DNA from: Lepas anatifera
Lineage: Eukaryota > Arthropoda > Thecostraca > Lepadidae
NCBI GenBank assembly: GCA_034440635.1
Contig: JAOTON010001592.1
Location: forward strand, 1,058,501-1,122,500
Length of the DNA: 64,000 nt
Direction of reading: 5' to 3'
Position 1 is the first letter of the stretch; every line of letters starts with the position of its first letter. Below the pieces are notes generated by a model, which had not been told where the DNA came from, searched no databases, and saw only the letters and a list, made by a program, of their open reading frames with translations. Below, in pieces: positions 33,300 to 43,809 of the stretch. The position numbers were made by a program, and so were the translations under genes.

Positions 33300-35789
33300 T
33301 TTACCCAAAATCCCGTGGATTGTGGACAAAATAATTCCGCCTGTTACAATGCCCCTTTTTCTACAGCTGAACTCAGGGCGGCACTCTCCACCGTTAGACC
33401 GGTGTCGCCCGGTCCGGATACCATCACAAACAGTATGCTTTGTCATCTGCCTGAGTTGTCTCTCTTGTCATTGTTAAATATTCTTAACAACATGTGGAGT
33501 AATAATGATTTTCCGGACCAGTGGCGTGAAGCAACTATTATACCGATTTTGAAACCCGGCAAGACTGGTTCCCTGCCTACCGACTTTCGTCCGATCTCCT
33601 TAACGTCATGTGTTGGTAAGGTGTTTGAAAAAATGGTAAATACACGTCTTGTATGGTACCTCGAGAGCAACCAGTTACTCTGCAAGAGTCAGTGTGGTTT
33701 TCGTCAAGGTCGCTCTACGCTTGATCATCTAGTTTCCATAGACGCATCAATACGAGAAGGATTTCTACGGAAATTCCACACAATAGCAGTGTTCTTTGAC
33801 GTCGAGCGCGCCTATGATTGCACGTGGAGGCACGGAATTTTACGCAAACTCTTTGAACTCGGCATTCGAGGCCACATGGGATGGTTTATTTCGAATTTCC
33901 TGAAAGATAGATATTTCCGATTCCGCGTCAACACTGCATTATCGAACCGCTACCAACAACAGAGCGGTATAGCCCAGGGATCCGTGATGTCTATTGCCTT
34001 GTTCGCCGTCATGATTAATGATGTCGCAGACACTCTTCCTACAAACATACGTCATGCTCTTTTCGTTGATGATTTCACTATATGGGTGACAGCCTCTACT
34101 ACCGCCGCAGCACAAAGGCGACTGCAGCTTGGCCTCGATCGCCTAGAACAGTGGAGTAAGCACAGTGGATTGAACTTTTCCAGCACAAAAACAAAGTGTA
34201 TGCACTTTTGCAACAGACGTAGAGATTGTGAAGATCCGACACGACACATTTACGGGAATGAAATCGAAGTCGTAAATGAAACTAAATTCCTTGGACTCAC
34301 ACTCGACAAAAAATTATCATATGTACCACACATAAAGGAACTCCGCAAAAAATGCTTTGAATCGCTGAATATACTCAAGGTGCTGACAAAGATGAGATAT
34401 GGTGCTGATCGAAAAACGCTTATTATGCTTTATAGGTCACTCGTTCGCTCGAAGATCGAATACGGTAGCCTTGTGTATGAGGCCGCATCCCAGTCTGCGA
34501 AAAAGATTCTTGACATTGTTCATCATCAGGCCATCAGGATAATTACAGGAGCGTTTCGCACTTCACCGATTATGAGCATGCTGGTTGACATTAACGAAAT
34601 GCCGCTTGAGTTGCGCCGTAAGATGCTCGCTATGCGATACGCCGTTAAAATCAAACAATCACCAGCACATCCCACATATCAAACCTTTTTGCGGACGCCC
34701 ACCTCCGCCAGATTGACGATGGCTCGCGCTTAGCATCCCGCCATCCTGGGGTCAGAGTTCGTACCTGGCTGACGGAAGCAGATATTAACACAAGGCTCGT
34801 AGAACCGTATGAGACACTCGATGTCGAACCATGGCGCATCTCAGCAGTTTACACAAATACAGATTTACTTGAACTTTGCAAAAATGTACCCCCTGAAGCA
34901 GCATGTCAGCTGTTTCTGGAATTCTGCTCTGAATCATTTGAAAATCATACCCGTTTCTATACGGACGGCTCTAAGAGTGATAGCGGCGTAGGATGTGCAT
35001 TCGTCGGTGACGATGTTGAGAAGGGCTTCAGTATACCTCGCGAATCATCTGTTTTTACCTCAGAACTGTATGCAATATTTCGTTGCTTAGACCAGGTGTC
35101 TAAGTCCAGGGCGAGGAAGTTTGCAATTTTTACCGACTCATTGTCCTCTTTGCAGGCTTTGCAGTCTTTTTACTTTTACAAAGCATCATCATCTTATCTC
35201 TTGGCCCTTATAAGACGCAAGCTGCACAACCTAAAGGAGAAGGGGAAAAGTGTAGAGATTGTCTTTGTTCCGAGCCACTGTGGCATCACTGGAAACGAGC
35301 GAGCTGACAGAGCTGCAAAGACTGCTGTAGAGCGTGCCGCTCTCCCTGGTCTTCGTGTCCCATTTTTTGACCTCTACGCTCTGGTCAAGAAGTGTGTTTT
35401 AGAGAATTGGCAGCAGAGATGGGACGAGGACGCCAGAGGCTCCAAGCTCAGACGGGTTAAGCCTAAGATAGGGGAGTGGCAATCGAGTAGTTTGGGATCT
35501 AGGAGAGAAGAGGTTATTCTCTCTAGGCTGCGGATTGGTCACACGCACGCCACCCATTCGTACCTCTTGAGCAGAGGAGAGCGACCTGAGTGCCCGCGAT
35601 GCGGTGACCCGCTTAGCGTTAGGCATGTTCTTGTGGATTGTCCAGATTACCAGATCGAAAGAATGCGACACTTGGGGGGGGTCTCCATCATTGGAATGTC
35701 TTTTGGGACAGCCCCCTTCTGTTGAGTTATCAGGTATCGTGGCTTTTTTGAAAAGTATCGACTTCAATATAATTTATTCGCCGACCTAG
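33300..35789 (+). pseudogene. LINE ORF2 part: reverse transcriptase and RNase H, two frameshifts
   Basis: Open from about 33,300 to 34,733 with G-P-D-T-I-T, F-R-P-I-S-L-T-S-C, Q-C-G-F-R-Q-G-R-S-T, F-D-V-E-R-A-Y-D, G-I-A-Q-G-S and catalytic F-V-D-D. After a shift near 34,690 it continues with F-Y-T-D-G-S-K, F-T-S-E-L, F-T-D-S-L-S-S, N-E-R-A-D and the C-P-R-C-x9-H-x4-C motif. A second shift at a G7 run (about 35,680) precedes the final segment ending N-I-I-Y-S-P-T and a stop at 35,789. Catalytic residues are kept; the endonuclease is missing. Confidence 0.9.
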
Positions 35790-35965
35790 TCCCGTGATGT
35801 GAAACGTCCATTTCTAGCCCGGATCTTATAATGTAGAGATTAGAGATTTAGCACATTTTAGGACGGGACACTACCTTTTAGTACTTGACCTGTAGAAACC
35901 CGTACTGACTACTACTACTCGTTGCGTATCTACACGTCTCCTATGTGCGCAATATGCTAAGTTAT

Positions 35966-35998
35966 GGGCGCAATATGACCACTGCAGTCGACGCGCCC
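35966..35998 (+). promoter_or_regulatory. 3'-terminal LINE hairpin
   Basis: GGGCGC ... GCGCCC with inner GAC/GTC; followed by TTAAACCCCAAC and (ATG)n. Confidence 0.65.
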
Positions 35999-36022
35999 TT
36001 AAACCCCAACTATGATGATGAG

Positions 36023-36612
36023 ACCTAAAAATTTGGGGCGACGTCTCCCCTGGTTGGGCAACAGGGGGATGCGTCCCCCGCCACCTGCTTTCGTGTCCAT
36101 GCCGGTTTCAAGCACAAACCAACCACGGTTAGTAGAGACACTGAAACGACTGAAACCAACAAACTATCACCGCAAACACAAAATGGCAGCACTTTCTACT
36201 ACTTGACATTAAAATATTTTCAATATAATTTATTAAATTTATAGCGGTAGAAAAATGTTATCTTGTCTTTTCTTACTCTTCAAAATAATTTTTTGGCAAA
36301 ATATTGTTAAAACGAGTGATTTTCTCTTTTTTAATTTCTAACCATATTTTTTACACATAACATTGCGCAATTTCCTTTTGAATTATTGGTTGGGAGCGTG
36401 GGGACGTGTGGATGCCGTAGTTATTGTTTACGTTTTGATTAAGGTCGTGGAAGTGTGTGTTATACTTTGATTTCTGTCTTATTTCATAGCTAAAACATGA
36501 AGAAACACTACAGTTAAGTATGAACCACCTTCTTTGTGATTTTACGCATTTTTTTCCAGTTGGACGGGTATATGTAGGTGCGCCTCAGGCTCTGTTCCTG
36601 CAAGACTAGCAG
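36023..36612. other. No gene recognised
   Basis: Mostly AT-rich; no motif seen apart from the LINE remnant at its right end. Confidence 0.35.
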
Positions 36613-36783
36613 TTAGTCAGAATTTGGAATGGTGTAGTGGGATGCAAACCAGTGTGCATCCAGTCGTGCCTTAAAAGTGCTGACAGACAGTGCACAAACT
36701 ACATCTGTCCGTAGGCCATTCCACTCATTCACCACCCGGACACTGAAAGCATTTCTCCGGACCCGGGACACAGCTCTGGGTTT
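36613..36783 (-). pseudogene. LINE ORF2 extreme C-terminus (CR1/Jockey-like)
   Basis: Minus-strand frame: R-V-R-R-N-A-F-S-V-R-V-V-N-E-W-N-G-L, then F-K-A-R-L-D-A-H-W, and a stop at 36,613. The R-R-x-x-F-S-x-R-V-V-x-x-W-N-x-L ... F-K-x-R-L-D signature closes many CR1/Jockey-type reverse transcriptases. A short 5'-truncated remnant. Confidence 0.75.
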
Positions 36784-36813
36784 CAGTAGTTTGAAAGGGT
36801 GGCCTCTGGTGCG

Positions 36814-36847
36814 CCAGTGTGCAGATTATGGCATTTTTATGAGATCT
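36814..36847 (+). repeat. Left-end fragment of hAT-type MITE family A
   Basis: CCAGTGTGCAGATTATGGCA followed by TTTTTATGAGATCT matches the first 34 bp of the family. It is cut at the start of the SINE that follows. Confidence 0.7.
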
Positions 36848-36848
36848 A

Positions 36849-37062
36849 GCCGCCCCGGTAGCTCAGTTGGTAGAGCGTTAGGCTCCAGTCCGCTGCTTAG
36901 AAGCATGCAGTGGCAGTGCATGTCCAGGCTTGTGATCGGTTCCCCTGAGACGCTCCTGTGCTCAATAGTTTACCCGACGTACAGGTCGGCTGGCAACTGA
37001 CTGGTGAGAGGGTGACCTGAGCGGGGCGGCCGTCCCTGTGCTTTGTGGGACGTTAAAAATTT
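36849..37062 (+). mobile_element. tRNA-derived SINE
   Basis: Begins GCCGCCCCGG, then a perfect box A TAGCTCAGTTGG (36,859-36,870), TAGAGCGTTAGGCTCC, a box-B-like ATCGGTTCCCC about 75 bp later, a unique body and a CTTTGTGGGACGTTAAAAA tail. Length and layout fit a pol III SINE. No second full copy is present here, and no target duplication was identified. Confidence 0.6.
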
Positions 37063-37669
37063 GACTTCTAAATCAACCCTTCATTGTGGGAGTTGCTCGT
37101 TCGGGTGGTGGGGTCGGAGTTGCCGTGACAAGTCCCTTGATGACTAGTGAGACTCTGACTCCAACAGTCGAGCTGAGAACAACTTGAACAAAATTTATTG
37201 AAAAAATCTTGTCAGTGCAAGTGCTCTTACGTCCATACGTGTATTCACAGAAACGACCCAAGAGATAAACACAATGCAAACATGAGGATTAAAAACAGAT
37301 GAGGGGAAAAACAATGCGAACGTGCAGACTAAAACCAGACGAGCGGTAAAAACGCAAGCAAGATCACATCCGGTGCGGGGAAACGACTCCTGTCACACAA
37401 ACCGAGAAAGTATCTGCATGTGGGAGATGTTCATAAAAAGATACGGGGAACAGGAAAAAAATAAATTCAGGGGTTAGTGGTTAACCATACCACACGGTAA
37501 ATCCCCAGGTACCATCGCAGCTACCAGCGCCAAATCAGGACCGCCGACCGTGACATCAGCGCCACCCCGGGCGCCGCCCACCTCACCAGCGCCATCCAAA
37601 ACAGGCGCCCGCGACACCAGTGCCACCCTGCGCTCGCCCTCGCAACACTACGGACAAGGCTGATAGTGT
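37063..37669. other. No gene recognised; possible LTR-retroelement flank
   Basis: Lies downstream (minus sense) of the gypsy pol fragment. The AACAAAATTTATT at about 37,188-37,200 includes a minus-strand AATAAA. No reading frame. Confidence 0.3.
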
Positions 37670-38070
37670 AGAGGCCTGGCACCCCAGACAGCCAGACACC
37701 TTTTTCTCCACCCGCTTGTCCATGCCTGGAAACCAGACCTTAGAGCATAGCAGCAGTTTGCATTTTACCACTCCTTGATGTCCTTCGTGTGCGAGATCAA
37801 CCACGAGGGCCCGCAGATTCCCAGAGCCTGGATAAAGCTCCACATCCGGTATGTAGAGTCAATCCTGGCGCAGTATCACACCACGCGCGTACGTGAGCTC
37901 TTGAAGTACTAAATGGAAGGGTTGGAGGCTGTCCTCTTTGTCGATACGTCCCCGCTGGATGCAGCGTATAAGCTTTTGGCTGACCGGGTCCTCCGCACTA
38001 GCCTGCTGGACGGTCTTCAGATCGACCGCGTCTGGCAGGTCATGTGTGATGAGAGCACTTATGCATTAGG
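37670..38070 (-). pseudogene. Ty3/gypsy integrase zinc-binding (H2C2) region
   Basis: Minus-strand reading from 38,070: D-L-P-D-A-V-D-L-K-T-V-Q-Q-A linker, L-Q-E-L-T-Y-A-R-G-V-I-L-R, an in-frame TGA, L-Y-I-P-D-V-E-L. Then come L-A-H-E-G-H-Q-G-V-V-K and K-V-W-F-P-G-M-D-K-x-V-E, and C-L-G-C. H-x3-H ... C-x2-C is the integrase HHCC finger that precedes the catalytic core; the core itself is missing. Dead copy. Confidence 0.8.
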
Positions 38071-38845
38071 GTGGGTTGATTTTGCAATTTTATTTTTGAT
38101 CCCCGCTCCCCGGGCAATTTCTGATGTCTTGGGACCCAATGATCACGAATCAGGCCAGATAAAGTTTATTTAATCATTTTTCGTGCTGGCGAAAACGAAT
38201 AGTTTGCAGCGGAAAAACATGATTTTTGAGCCAAATTGCTTCCTGCTGCTAGGAATGACAAGTTAGAAATTTGGAAAAAATACATGCTGATTAACTGGTT
38301 TATTGCCTACAAAATGACACCATTTTAACAGATCTGTGCCTCTCCATAATCTCGAAGCAAGGACAAATGTTGCACAATTTCCCGCGTATTGCGTCACGCT
38401 GGCCACAATGTTACTGCCACTGGGCGTCGTTTCACGGCCTTCTGAGCGGCGCTGAGTCTCCAGGGCCGATTGAGTATATTGGTACTACGTCCTGTCTGTA
38501 TCAAACTTGAAAAACGTCGTCTGACTGCATTGCTTGTCTGGCGGTAGAAAACGCTGATTTTAGTTATTAAAAATTGCAGTACAAGCCCCACACGCACTGC
38601 TGTTCACCTTAGCGTGATTGATAAGAAAAGTCGCTCATAGATATGCGCTAAGGCAACAAATTTTGATTATGTCATGCCGGTTCAGAGAGACCCGCTTTCC
38701 TCGCTGAATATTCGACCTTACTTGTCTGAGATACATACCTTTATAATTATTGACATGTGTGGTGAGTTTTGATTTGTGATTTGTGATTTTGATGATTTTT
38801 GAAAGTATTTTTAGTTTGAAGAAGTAAATTTGTCGTTTTTTTAAT
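38071..38845. other. No gene recognised
   Basis: AT-rich. The opening GGGTGGGTTGATTTTGCAAT is reminiscent of dispersed repeats, but it is not repeated in the window. Confidence 0.35.
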
Positions 38846-39300
38846 ATGATCGCCCGCAAACGGAAGGTGAAGTATCATGGAGTGTTTCAAGTGGCGGCAT
38901 ACGACCTACCCCACAACAAGCTACCTCGGAATCTGGATGTGATCGGAAGCGTTTTGCAAATCAGAGCGCCACAAAATGGAGTCACGAATTCCAGTAAAAG
39001 AACATCATTAGTGATGTTGCGGATGAAACCATCTCTGTGTGGGACCGGGCTTCTATCCCGACCATGAGAAAAGACAAGGTCCTAGTTCAGATAAACAGCC
39101 TGTGGAAGGAGATGGACTACGCTAGAAAAGATGGGCCACACAGCTGGAAGAAGGCTGCTAAGGGCTGGTTTCGCGCCAGGCTGGATAGTCTATGTGTTAT
39201 CTCCTCGGCTGCCAGAGTGCCGGAGCACCCGGAAGGCATTGCATTCTTGAGAGACAAGCGCTCGGACCGCCGGATGACGATTGGCCCAGTAGACGGTGTA
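38846..39300 (+). pseudogene. Remnant of an uncharacterised arthropod protein family
   Basis: Two partly overlapping frames. The first holds K-L-P-R-N-L-D-V-I-G-S-V-L-Q. After a shift near 39,005, D-V-A-D-E-T-I-S-V-W-D-R-A-S-I-P-T leads into R-K-D-K-V-L-V-Q-I-N-S-L-W-K-E. I have seen the pattern L-P-x-N-x-D-V-I-x-x-V-L ... V-A-D-E-x-x-x-x-W-x-R-A-x-I-P-T-x-x-K-x-K-V in multicopy arthropod hypothetical proteins of unknown function, often spread by transposons. I cannot name it. The frameshift and the tandem duplication that follows argue for a pseudogene. Confidence 0.4.
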
Positions 39301-39318
39301 ACCATGGAGCGCTCGCGT

Positions 39319-39381
39319 GATTGTTTTTGGAGAACTAGGTATGTAATCATGATTGTTTTTGGGAGAACTAGGTATGTAATC
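39319..39381 (+). repeat. Tandem duplication, about 32-bp unit, two copies
   Basis: GATTGTTTTTGG(G)AGAACTAGGTATGTAATC occurs twice in a row. A related single copy with TTGTTTTTGGAGAACTA is at about 31,290. Confidence 0.75.
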
Positions 39382-39552
39382 AATGAAATATTACGGCACT
39401 GGTATTGTTGCAGGGCTGATTTCAAAGCTAAAGTTCAATACGGGACTGCGAACGAATCATTGGAATATCGAACAGATTACTTTGGAGTCCGCGACGCCTC
39501 CAGCAGCAATTTGGAGGCGCGGCGGGTTAGGTTAGGACCTCAGGTTATATAG

Positions 39553-41649
39553 AACTAGGTATGGTATGTGAATGATTATGATATTGGTATGCAACAGAGT
39601 TTTTTAGGCTAAACTTTATAAAAGGTTGCTAAAAATATATTGGAATATAAAGTGCCACTTTAAATTTCAATAGTCTTGTCGTCTGTTTCTGTTCACAGCT
39701 GCCCTTACTCCCTTAATTACGTCCACACACATATATTGCAGAATAAAACACAATCAGATTAAAACAGTACATCAAAACCATAGGAAAGTTCCCGTGGGAG
39801 GAAGAGAGTGGAAGCAAAGCAGATGCAGAAAAAATGGTAAAAAACACTCGCACACAGTAAAAGCACTCAGAGACAACGTGTATCGCCAGTGACCGTCGAC
39901 CCCACCCCCGCCCCGACCAGAAGGAGCCACTCACGAACAACTATACACACAGGTGACGCCCACCATCAGAACAACGGGCGACACCACTTAGCCCCACCTC
40001 GACAGCACATCAGGCTGCAGGACGCACTTCCCATGAGCGCGCCTGCACTCAACCGGGTAATTCTGATTAAATCAATGACGGAATGAAGCATGCTTACTTC
40101 AGCAAAGCAGCTTTATTCAAAGTGAAAAACTCAGGCCCCTAATCTTCCTCAGCATAATAATGATTGAGAGCTATGAATGCCTTCTTTACTGACTAGTCAA
40201 CCTTCAAAGCCAGGCTTGACTGTCACTGGTCGAACCTGAAATACACCGTTCCACATACAGACTGATCACCTTCAGACCCAACACAGAGCATTGCATCATG
40301 CCCTGACTGCCTACCTCAGTGTCGGGCAGGCGGATTCGATTTTAATTCTCTCCTCAGATACACCCCAATTTTGGGCGCCATCAGGGCTTCTCCACCAAGG
40401 ACCAACACAGTCAGCCGCCCCTGGTAGCTGCCCATAGTTGTGTGTCAGTCGTCTGCAGTCGTTCGCCGTCTGAGGGTGTCATTCCACAGCCAGACACCAC
40501 TGTGGTGGTGGTGGCACCCGGTACACCGACGTGTCTTCTTCTCGCAGATCACGGCTGCTACATTCTGCAGGTGCATCCGGTCACAAACAGATATAGCATA
40601 ATGGCTAGAGCTCTGCACACATGATACGGCTCAAGTGGGAATTATTACAGGGAAATCGGGGAAAGGGGAACCTGCGAAAAAATTGGGCAGAGTGGGCAGA
40701 AATGAGACCTGAAATCAGTTTTAACTTTTAAGATTCATAAAAATCTGAGAATAATACTACGGATTTAGAAATTGCACCATTTAACACTAGCAGCAGGGAG
40801 GGGTCTGGTGTCGGCACGTGGAAGGGCTAAGGCGCTGTGGACTGGGTTCTAAAGTGCAGGCCCTTGAGATATCGGAAACTAAGGGTTAGAGAGACGTGCT
40901 TGCGGGTTTGTGGTATCTACATTATGGCCAGCTTTCATCGACCTAGGCCAATATTGTCAAGTTCAAACGCGGTCATAGAGGTCAAGTCTTTGGCCGCGCT
41001 CGAGGTCTATTGGAAATGTCTTTCGGGGAAAGGGTTGGGAATACACTAAAAGCGGACTATGGTCAGAGAGGCAAGATGCCAAACAATGTTTCCTAAACTT
41101 TTGAATTCAAGGTCATCCAAGGACATGGACTTATGACATCATAATATTGAATATTCTCCATAATGTACACTATAGCACACGTTGGGCGGGAAATGGGAGT
41201 TTGTCTTTACCCTCGACCTTTTAACCCAGTAACAGTCTCCCGAGGAGATCATTCTGTTCATCGGTGGAAAGAATGAACAGTGTTTTCCGGTGAAATCGTA
41301 TTGTGACTCCTCTGCCATCATTTAAATGAATAAACTATATTCAGGGTCACTTTTTCTCCTGGTTTGTATCACAATTTTTTCATACACTCGCACAATACGC
41401 CTGCCCGACTCGGACGGAGTCGGACAGGCGAAGGTACAACGCTGTGAGATCTTACAATGACCGTCCTTTTACTCATACTCATTTATTTCTTCTTTTACAG
41501 AACATCATTACATGTGCAACCCCAATTGGTGCAAAAGCGCCGAAGCGCTTAGATCGTGGCACCGCTCGGGTGTCATAGCTACAATCACGGTAGCGCCGCC
41601 GTAGGTCTCACCGCCCACGCCCCGCCCCCGCACGGGCCACCAATGTCCG
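39553..41649. other. No gene recognised
   Basis: About 2.1 kb upstream of RRP36 with only short frames, no splice-supported exon and no repeat recurring in the window. Around 41,400-41,430 there is a CTCGGACGGAGTCGGAC short repeat. Confidence 0.35.
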
Positions 41650-41880
41650 CGATGCCACAAACATTACTGTGTTTTAAGACACGATTAAACATGTATCTAC
41701 GGGAGCAGCAGCTGAATGATGCTTAACCAACAGTCTGGACAAGTGTGTGCATGCAAGGGTGAGCGTCTAGTTGTGTCTGGTTTGTTTCCATCGTTTTGTT
41801 TTCATTTAACTCGGCCCGGGGTGAAGAATAGCCATCGTTTGATGGAATTGCCCTTGAATGTGAAATAAATAAATACAGAA
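41650..41880 (+). pseudogene. LINE 3' end (CR1/L2-like), last ~20 codons plus UTR
   Basis: Frame L-L-C-F-K-T-R-L-N-M-Y-L-R-E-Q-Q-L-N-D-A then a stop near 41,724 (the F-K-x-R-L-x-x-Y-L close of L2/CR1-type RTs). A UTR ending AAATAAATAAATA follows at about 41,862-41,875. It lies 130 bp upstream of the RRP36 coding start, so part of that promoter region may be LINE-derived. Confidence 0.55.
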
Positions 41881-42006
41881 ATAATGGTGCTCAAAGCAAA
41901 TAAAAGCGCTGAGAAAATATTATCTCTGTGAAAAGCGTTCCACGATACGCACCTGGTTTAGCTCGGAATGTGTCTGATACTGTCTTTGTATGCGCAGGTT
42001 TACGCA

Positions 42007-42789
42007 ATGAATCGGGAAGATGATTCCTCCACTGATGGGGAGGAGGAGTGGGAAGAGTCTCCGGCGACGAAAGAAGAGGAAGCCGTTTCTTCAACTGAAG
42101 AAGACACAAGGACAGAAATTCGGAAAGAACTGGCCAACATGTCATTTGAAGAGATCCAGAAACTGAAAGAAAAGCTGGGTGCCAAGGTGTTCAACGAAGC
42201 ATACCACGGGAGACCCCTGCGAAAGCAAACGCAGAGGAATAAGCACGTGCATTCGAAAAGGAATCAGCCTTACAAGAAGCAGAGCAAACACGCTCCGCGC
42301 GAGCAGTCCTCCAAGGCTCGAGTTCCCTCGATGCGGGACGTAGTGCCTGTACCCAAGGTAGTCCGACGGGACCCACGCTTCGATGGAGTCTCGGGAACGT
42401 TCGACGAGAAGGCATTCCAGAAAAACTTCAAATTTATTGGCGACATGAAAACATCTGAGAAGGCTCAGATCCGCGAACAGTTACGAAAAGAAACGGATCC
42501 GGGCGAAAAGAAGAAGCTGAAGCTGTTGTTACAGCGTATGCTGAATCAAGAGAAGGCCGAAAGGTTAAAGGAGAAACGGGAGAAAGAATTAGAGGCGGAG
42601 AAACAGAACAATATAGCCAGGTTAAAAGAAGGAAAGAAACCAGTCTACAAAACTAAGAGCGTCCGAAGAAAGGAAGAGCTAGCCGAAAAATTCATGGAAC
42701 TCAAGAAAACTGGAGGGCTGGACAAATATATACAGAAAAAGAGGAAAAAACTGGCTTCCAAAGCGAAGAAGTCACTTCCTTCTACCTGA
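42007..42789 (+). CDS. RRP36: RRP36, ribosomal RNA processing protein 36
   Basis: 260 aa, about the length of the animal orthologues. RRP36 acts in the nucleolus in early cleavage of the 35S/45S pre-rRNA on the way to 18S rRNA, within the 90S pre-ribosome. An acidic N-terminus (residues 3-40) is followed by M-S-F-E-E-I-Q-K-L-K-E-K-L-G. Next is the family hallmark R-R-D-P-R-F-D-x-x-S-G (residues about 120-130), then F-I-G-D-M-K, K-L-L-L-Q-R-M-x-x-Q-E, a long charged helix, and a basic tail with R-R-K-E-E-L-A-E-K-F-M-E-L-K-K. I chose ATG 42,007; the frame is open from 41,968, but GCGCAG at 41,992-41,997 could be a 3' splice site, leaving a 5'-UTR intron upstream. The gene ends tail-to-tail with the perilipin-like gene. 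Confidence 0.93.
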   Translation: MNREDDSSTDGEEEWEESPATKEEEAVSSTEEDTRTEIRKELANMSFEEIQKLKEKLGAKVFNEAYHGRPLRKQTQRNKHVHSKRNQPYKKQSKHAPREQSSKARVPSMRDVVPVPKVVRRDPRFDGVSGTFDEKAFQKNFKFIGDMKTSEKAQIREQLRKETDPGEKKKLKLLLQRMLNQEKAERLKEKREKELEAEKQNNIARLKEGKKPVYKTKSVRRKEELAEKFMELKKTGGLDKYIQKKRKKLASKAKKSLPST

Positions 42790-42937
42790 GTGCCTGTTCT
42801 GCTTTCTTTATATTGCCAGTTAGTATAATGTGCCTGTGAAAAGTCGTAGATCTTCGCAGATGGCCATTAGTTGATACCTAAGCCGCAGGCGCTGAATTTT
42901 GCGTGATAAAATTTGACACTGTATAATGTTGCTGCTC

Positions 42938-42943
42938 AATAAA
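42938..42943 (+). terminator. RRP36 polyadenylation signal
   Basis: AATAAA about 150 bp past the stop. Confidence 0.7.
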
Positions 42944-42978
42944 AATACCAGATACAAAATGTAGAAATGGATTCCACG

Positions 42979-42984
42979 TTTATT
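42979..42984 (-). terminator. Polyadenylation signal of the perilipin-like gene
   Basis: AATAAA on the minus strand, 682 bp downstream of the stop codon at 43,666. It faces the RRP36 signal only 36 bp away, so the two 3' ends nearly abut or overlap. Confidence 0.5.
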
Positions 42985-43665
42985 CGCCACGCGATGCTGA
43001 AACCTTTCGGCGTGGTGAAGCCGCTGTATGATGCACCATACACTATAATTTCACACGTGGTCAGAGACTGAGTCCTTCAATCATACTGAAGACGCCCAGT
43101 AATTGCACAGCCAACGCTAACGGCAGCAGAACACTGGCTAACTTAAAGCATTCAGTCAACAACTGGACACTCAAGTATGACCATAATAACAACGGCGAGG
43201 GGCACAAGTAATTTTCTTAAACCCAACGTTGTATCCCAATGAGAAATGTACGCGTGCTATGTCTATGCCTTTGGCGATGTCGCCAATTGGAACGAAACTG
43301 CACTGCTACCATTTCCCATAGCCAGTTTGGAGTCACTGTCACGTACAGTGTCCAGAGTGGTCCCGCGGCAGCATCCCAGCGCGTGTCAGTCTCACTTGAA
43401 CTAAGTGATCAGTTCCACTTGCCACCAGCGCTGTTCCACACCTGCCTCTCACACCTTCCCCTCCCCGTCCGGCCCCTTCCGCCAGGGCAGCCTCGTCGGG
43501 CAGCTGTCGTCTCCTTCCCGCTCTGGGCACTCCCAGTCAGCGCCTACCCAAAGACGGCGGACTCAGATGGAGCGCGTGCCTAGCAACAGCATGGCGAACG
43601 CCACCAGGGCCAGAGTCAGTAGGAGGGCGCGGCTGAGCTGGCGGGCCGACCACACGTCCTGCTGC

Positions 43666-43809
43666 TCACGAGGCCGCGGCGGTGCGCGGCAGCCGGAGAG
43701 CTGCCGGCCGCGGCCGCTGTCCCTCCTCGGCTGGCTGTCGGCGGCTGCCGGCGCCGTGCCAGAGCTGCTGCAGCTGCTGCGCCACGCCCCAGCTACCGAC
43801 AGCTTCCGC
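43666..43809 (-). CDS. Perilipin-like gene, last exon
   Basis: 48 codons to TGA with acceptor GCGGCAG at 43,810. A second frame through the same DNA, reached if AAG at 43,804-43,803 served as acceptor, stays open to 43,563. That frame ends in a strongly hydrophobic segment (A-L-L-L-T-L-A-L-V-A-F-A-M-L-L-L) and R-S-I. Which C-terminus is used is unresolved. Confidence 0.45.
   Translation of the reverse strand, partial: AEAVGSWGVAQQLQQLWHGAGSRRQPAEEGQRPRPAALRLPRTAAAS

Larger units (their letters stand above)
33290..36015 (+). mobile_element. 5'-truncated I-type LINE, third copy
   Basis: Starts in the RT N-terminal region near 33,290 and runs through RNase H, the 3' UTR, hairpin (35,966-35,998) and an (ATG)n tail. 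Closest in the window to the full-length element at 9-16 kb: RT blocks are collinear and largely identical at the protein level. No convincing target duplication was found; the left boundary is set by loss of similarity. Confidence 0.88.

Noticed and set aside
33290..36030. Target-site duplication of the third I-type LINE
   Set aside because: I compared both flanks and found only weak similarity, not a clean repeat; either the left boundary is wrong or the duplication is lost.
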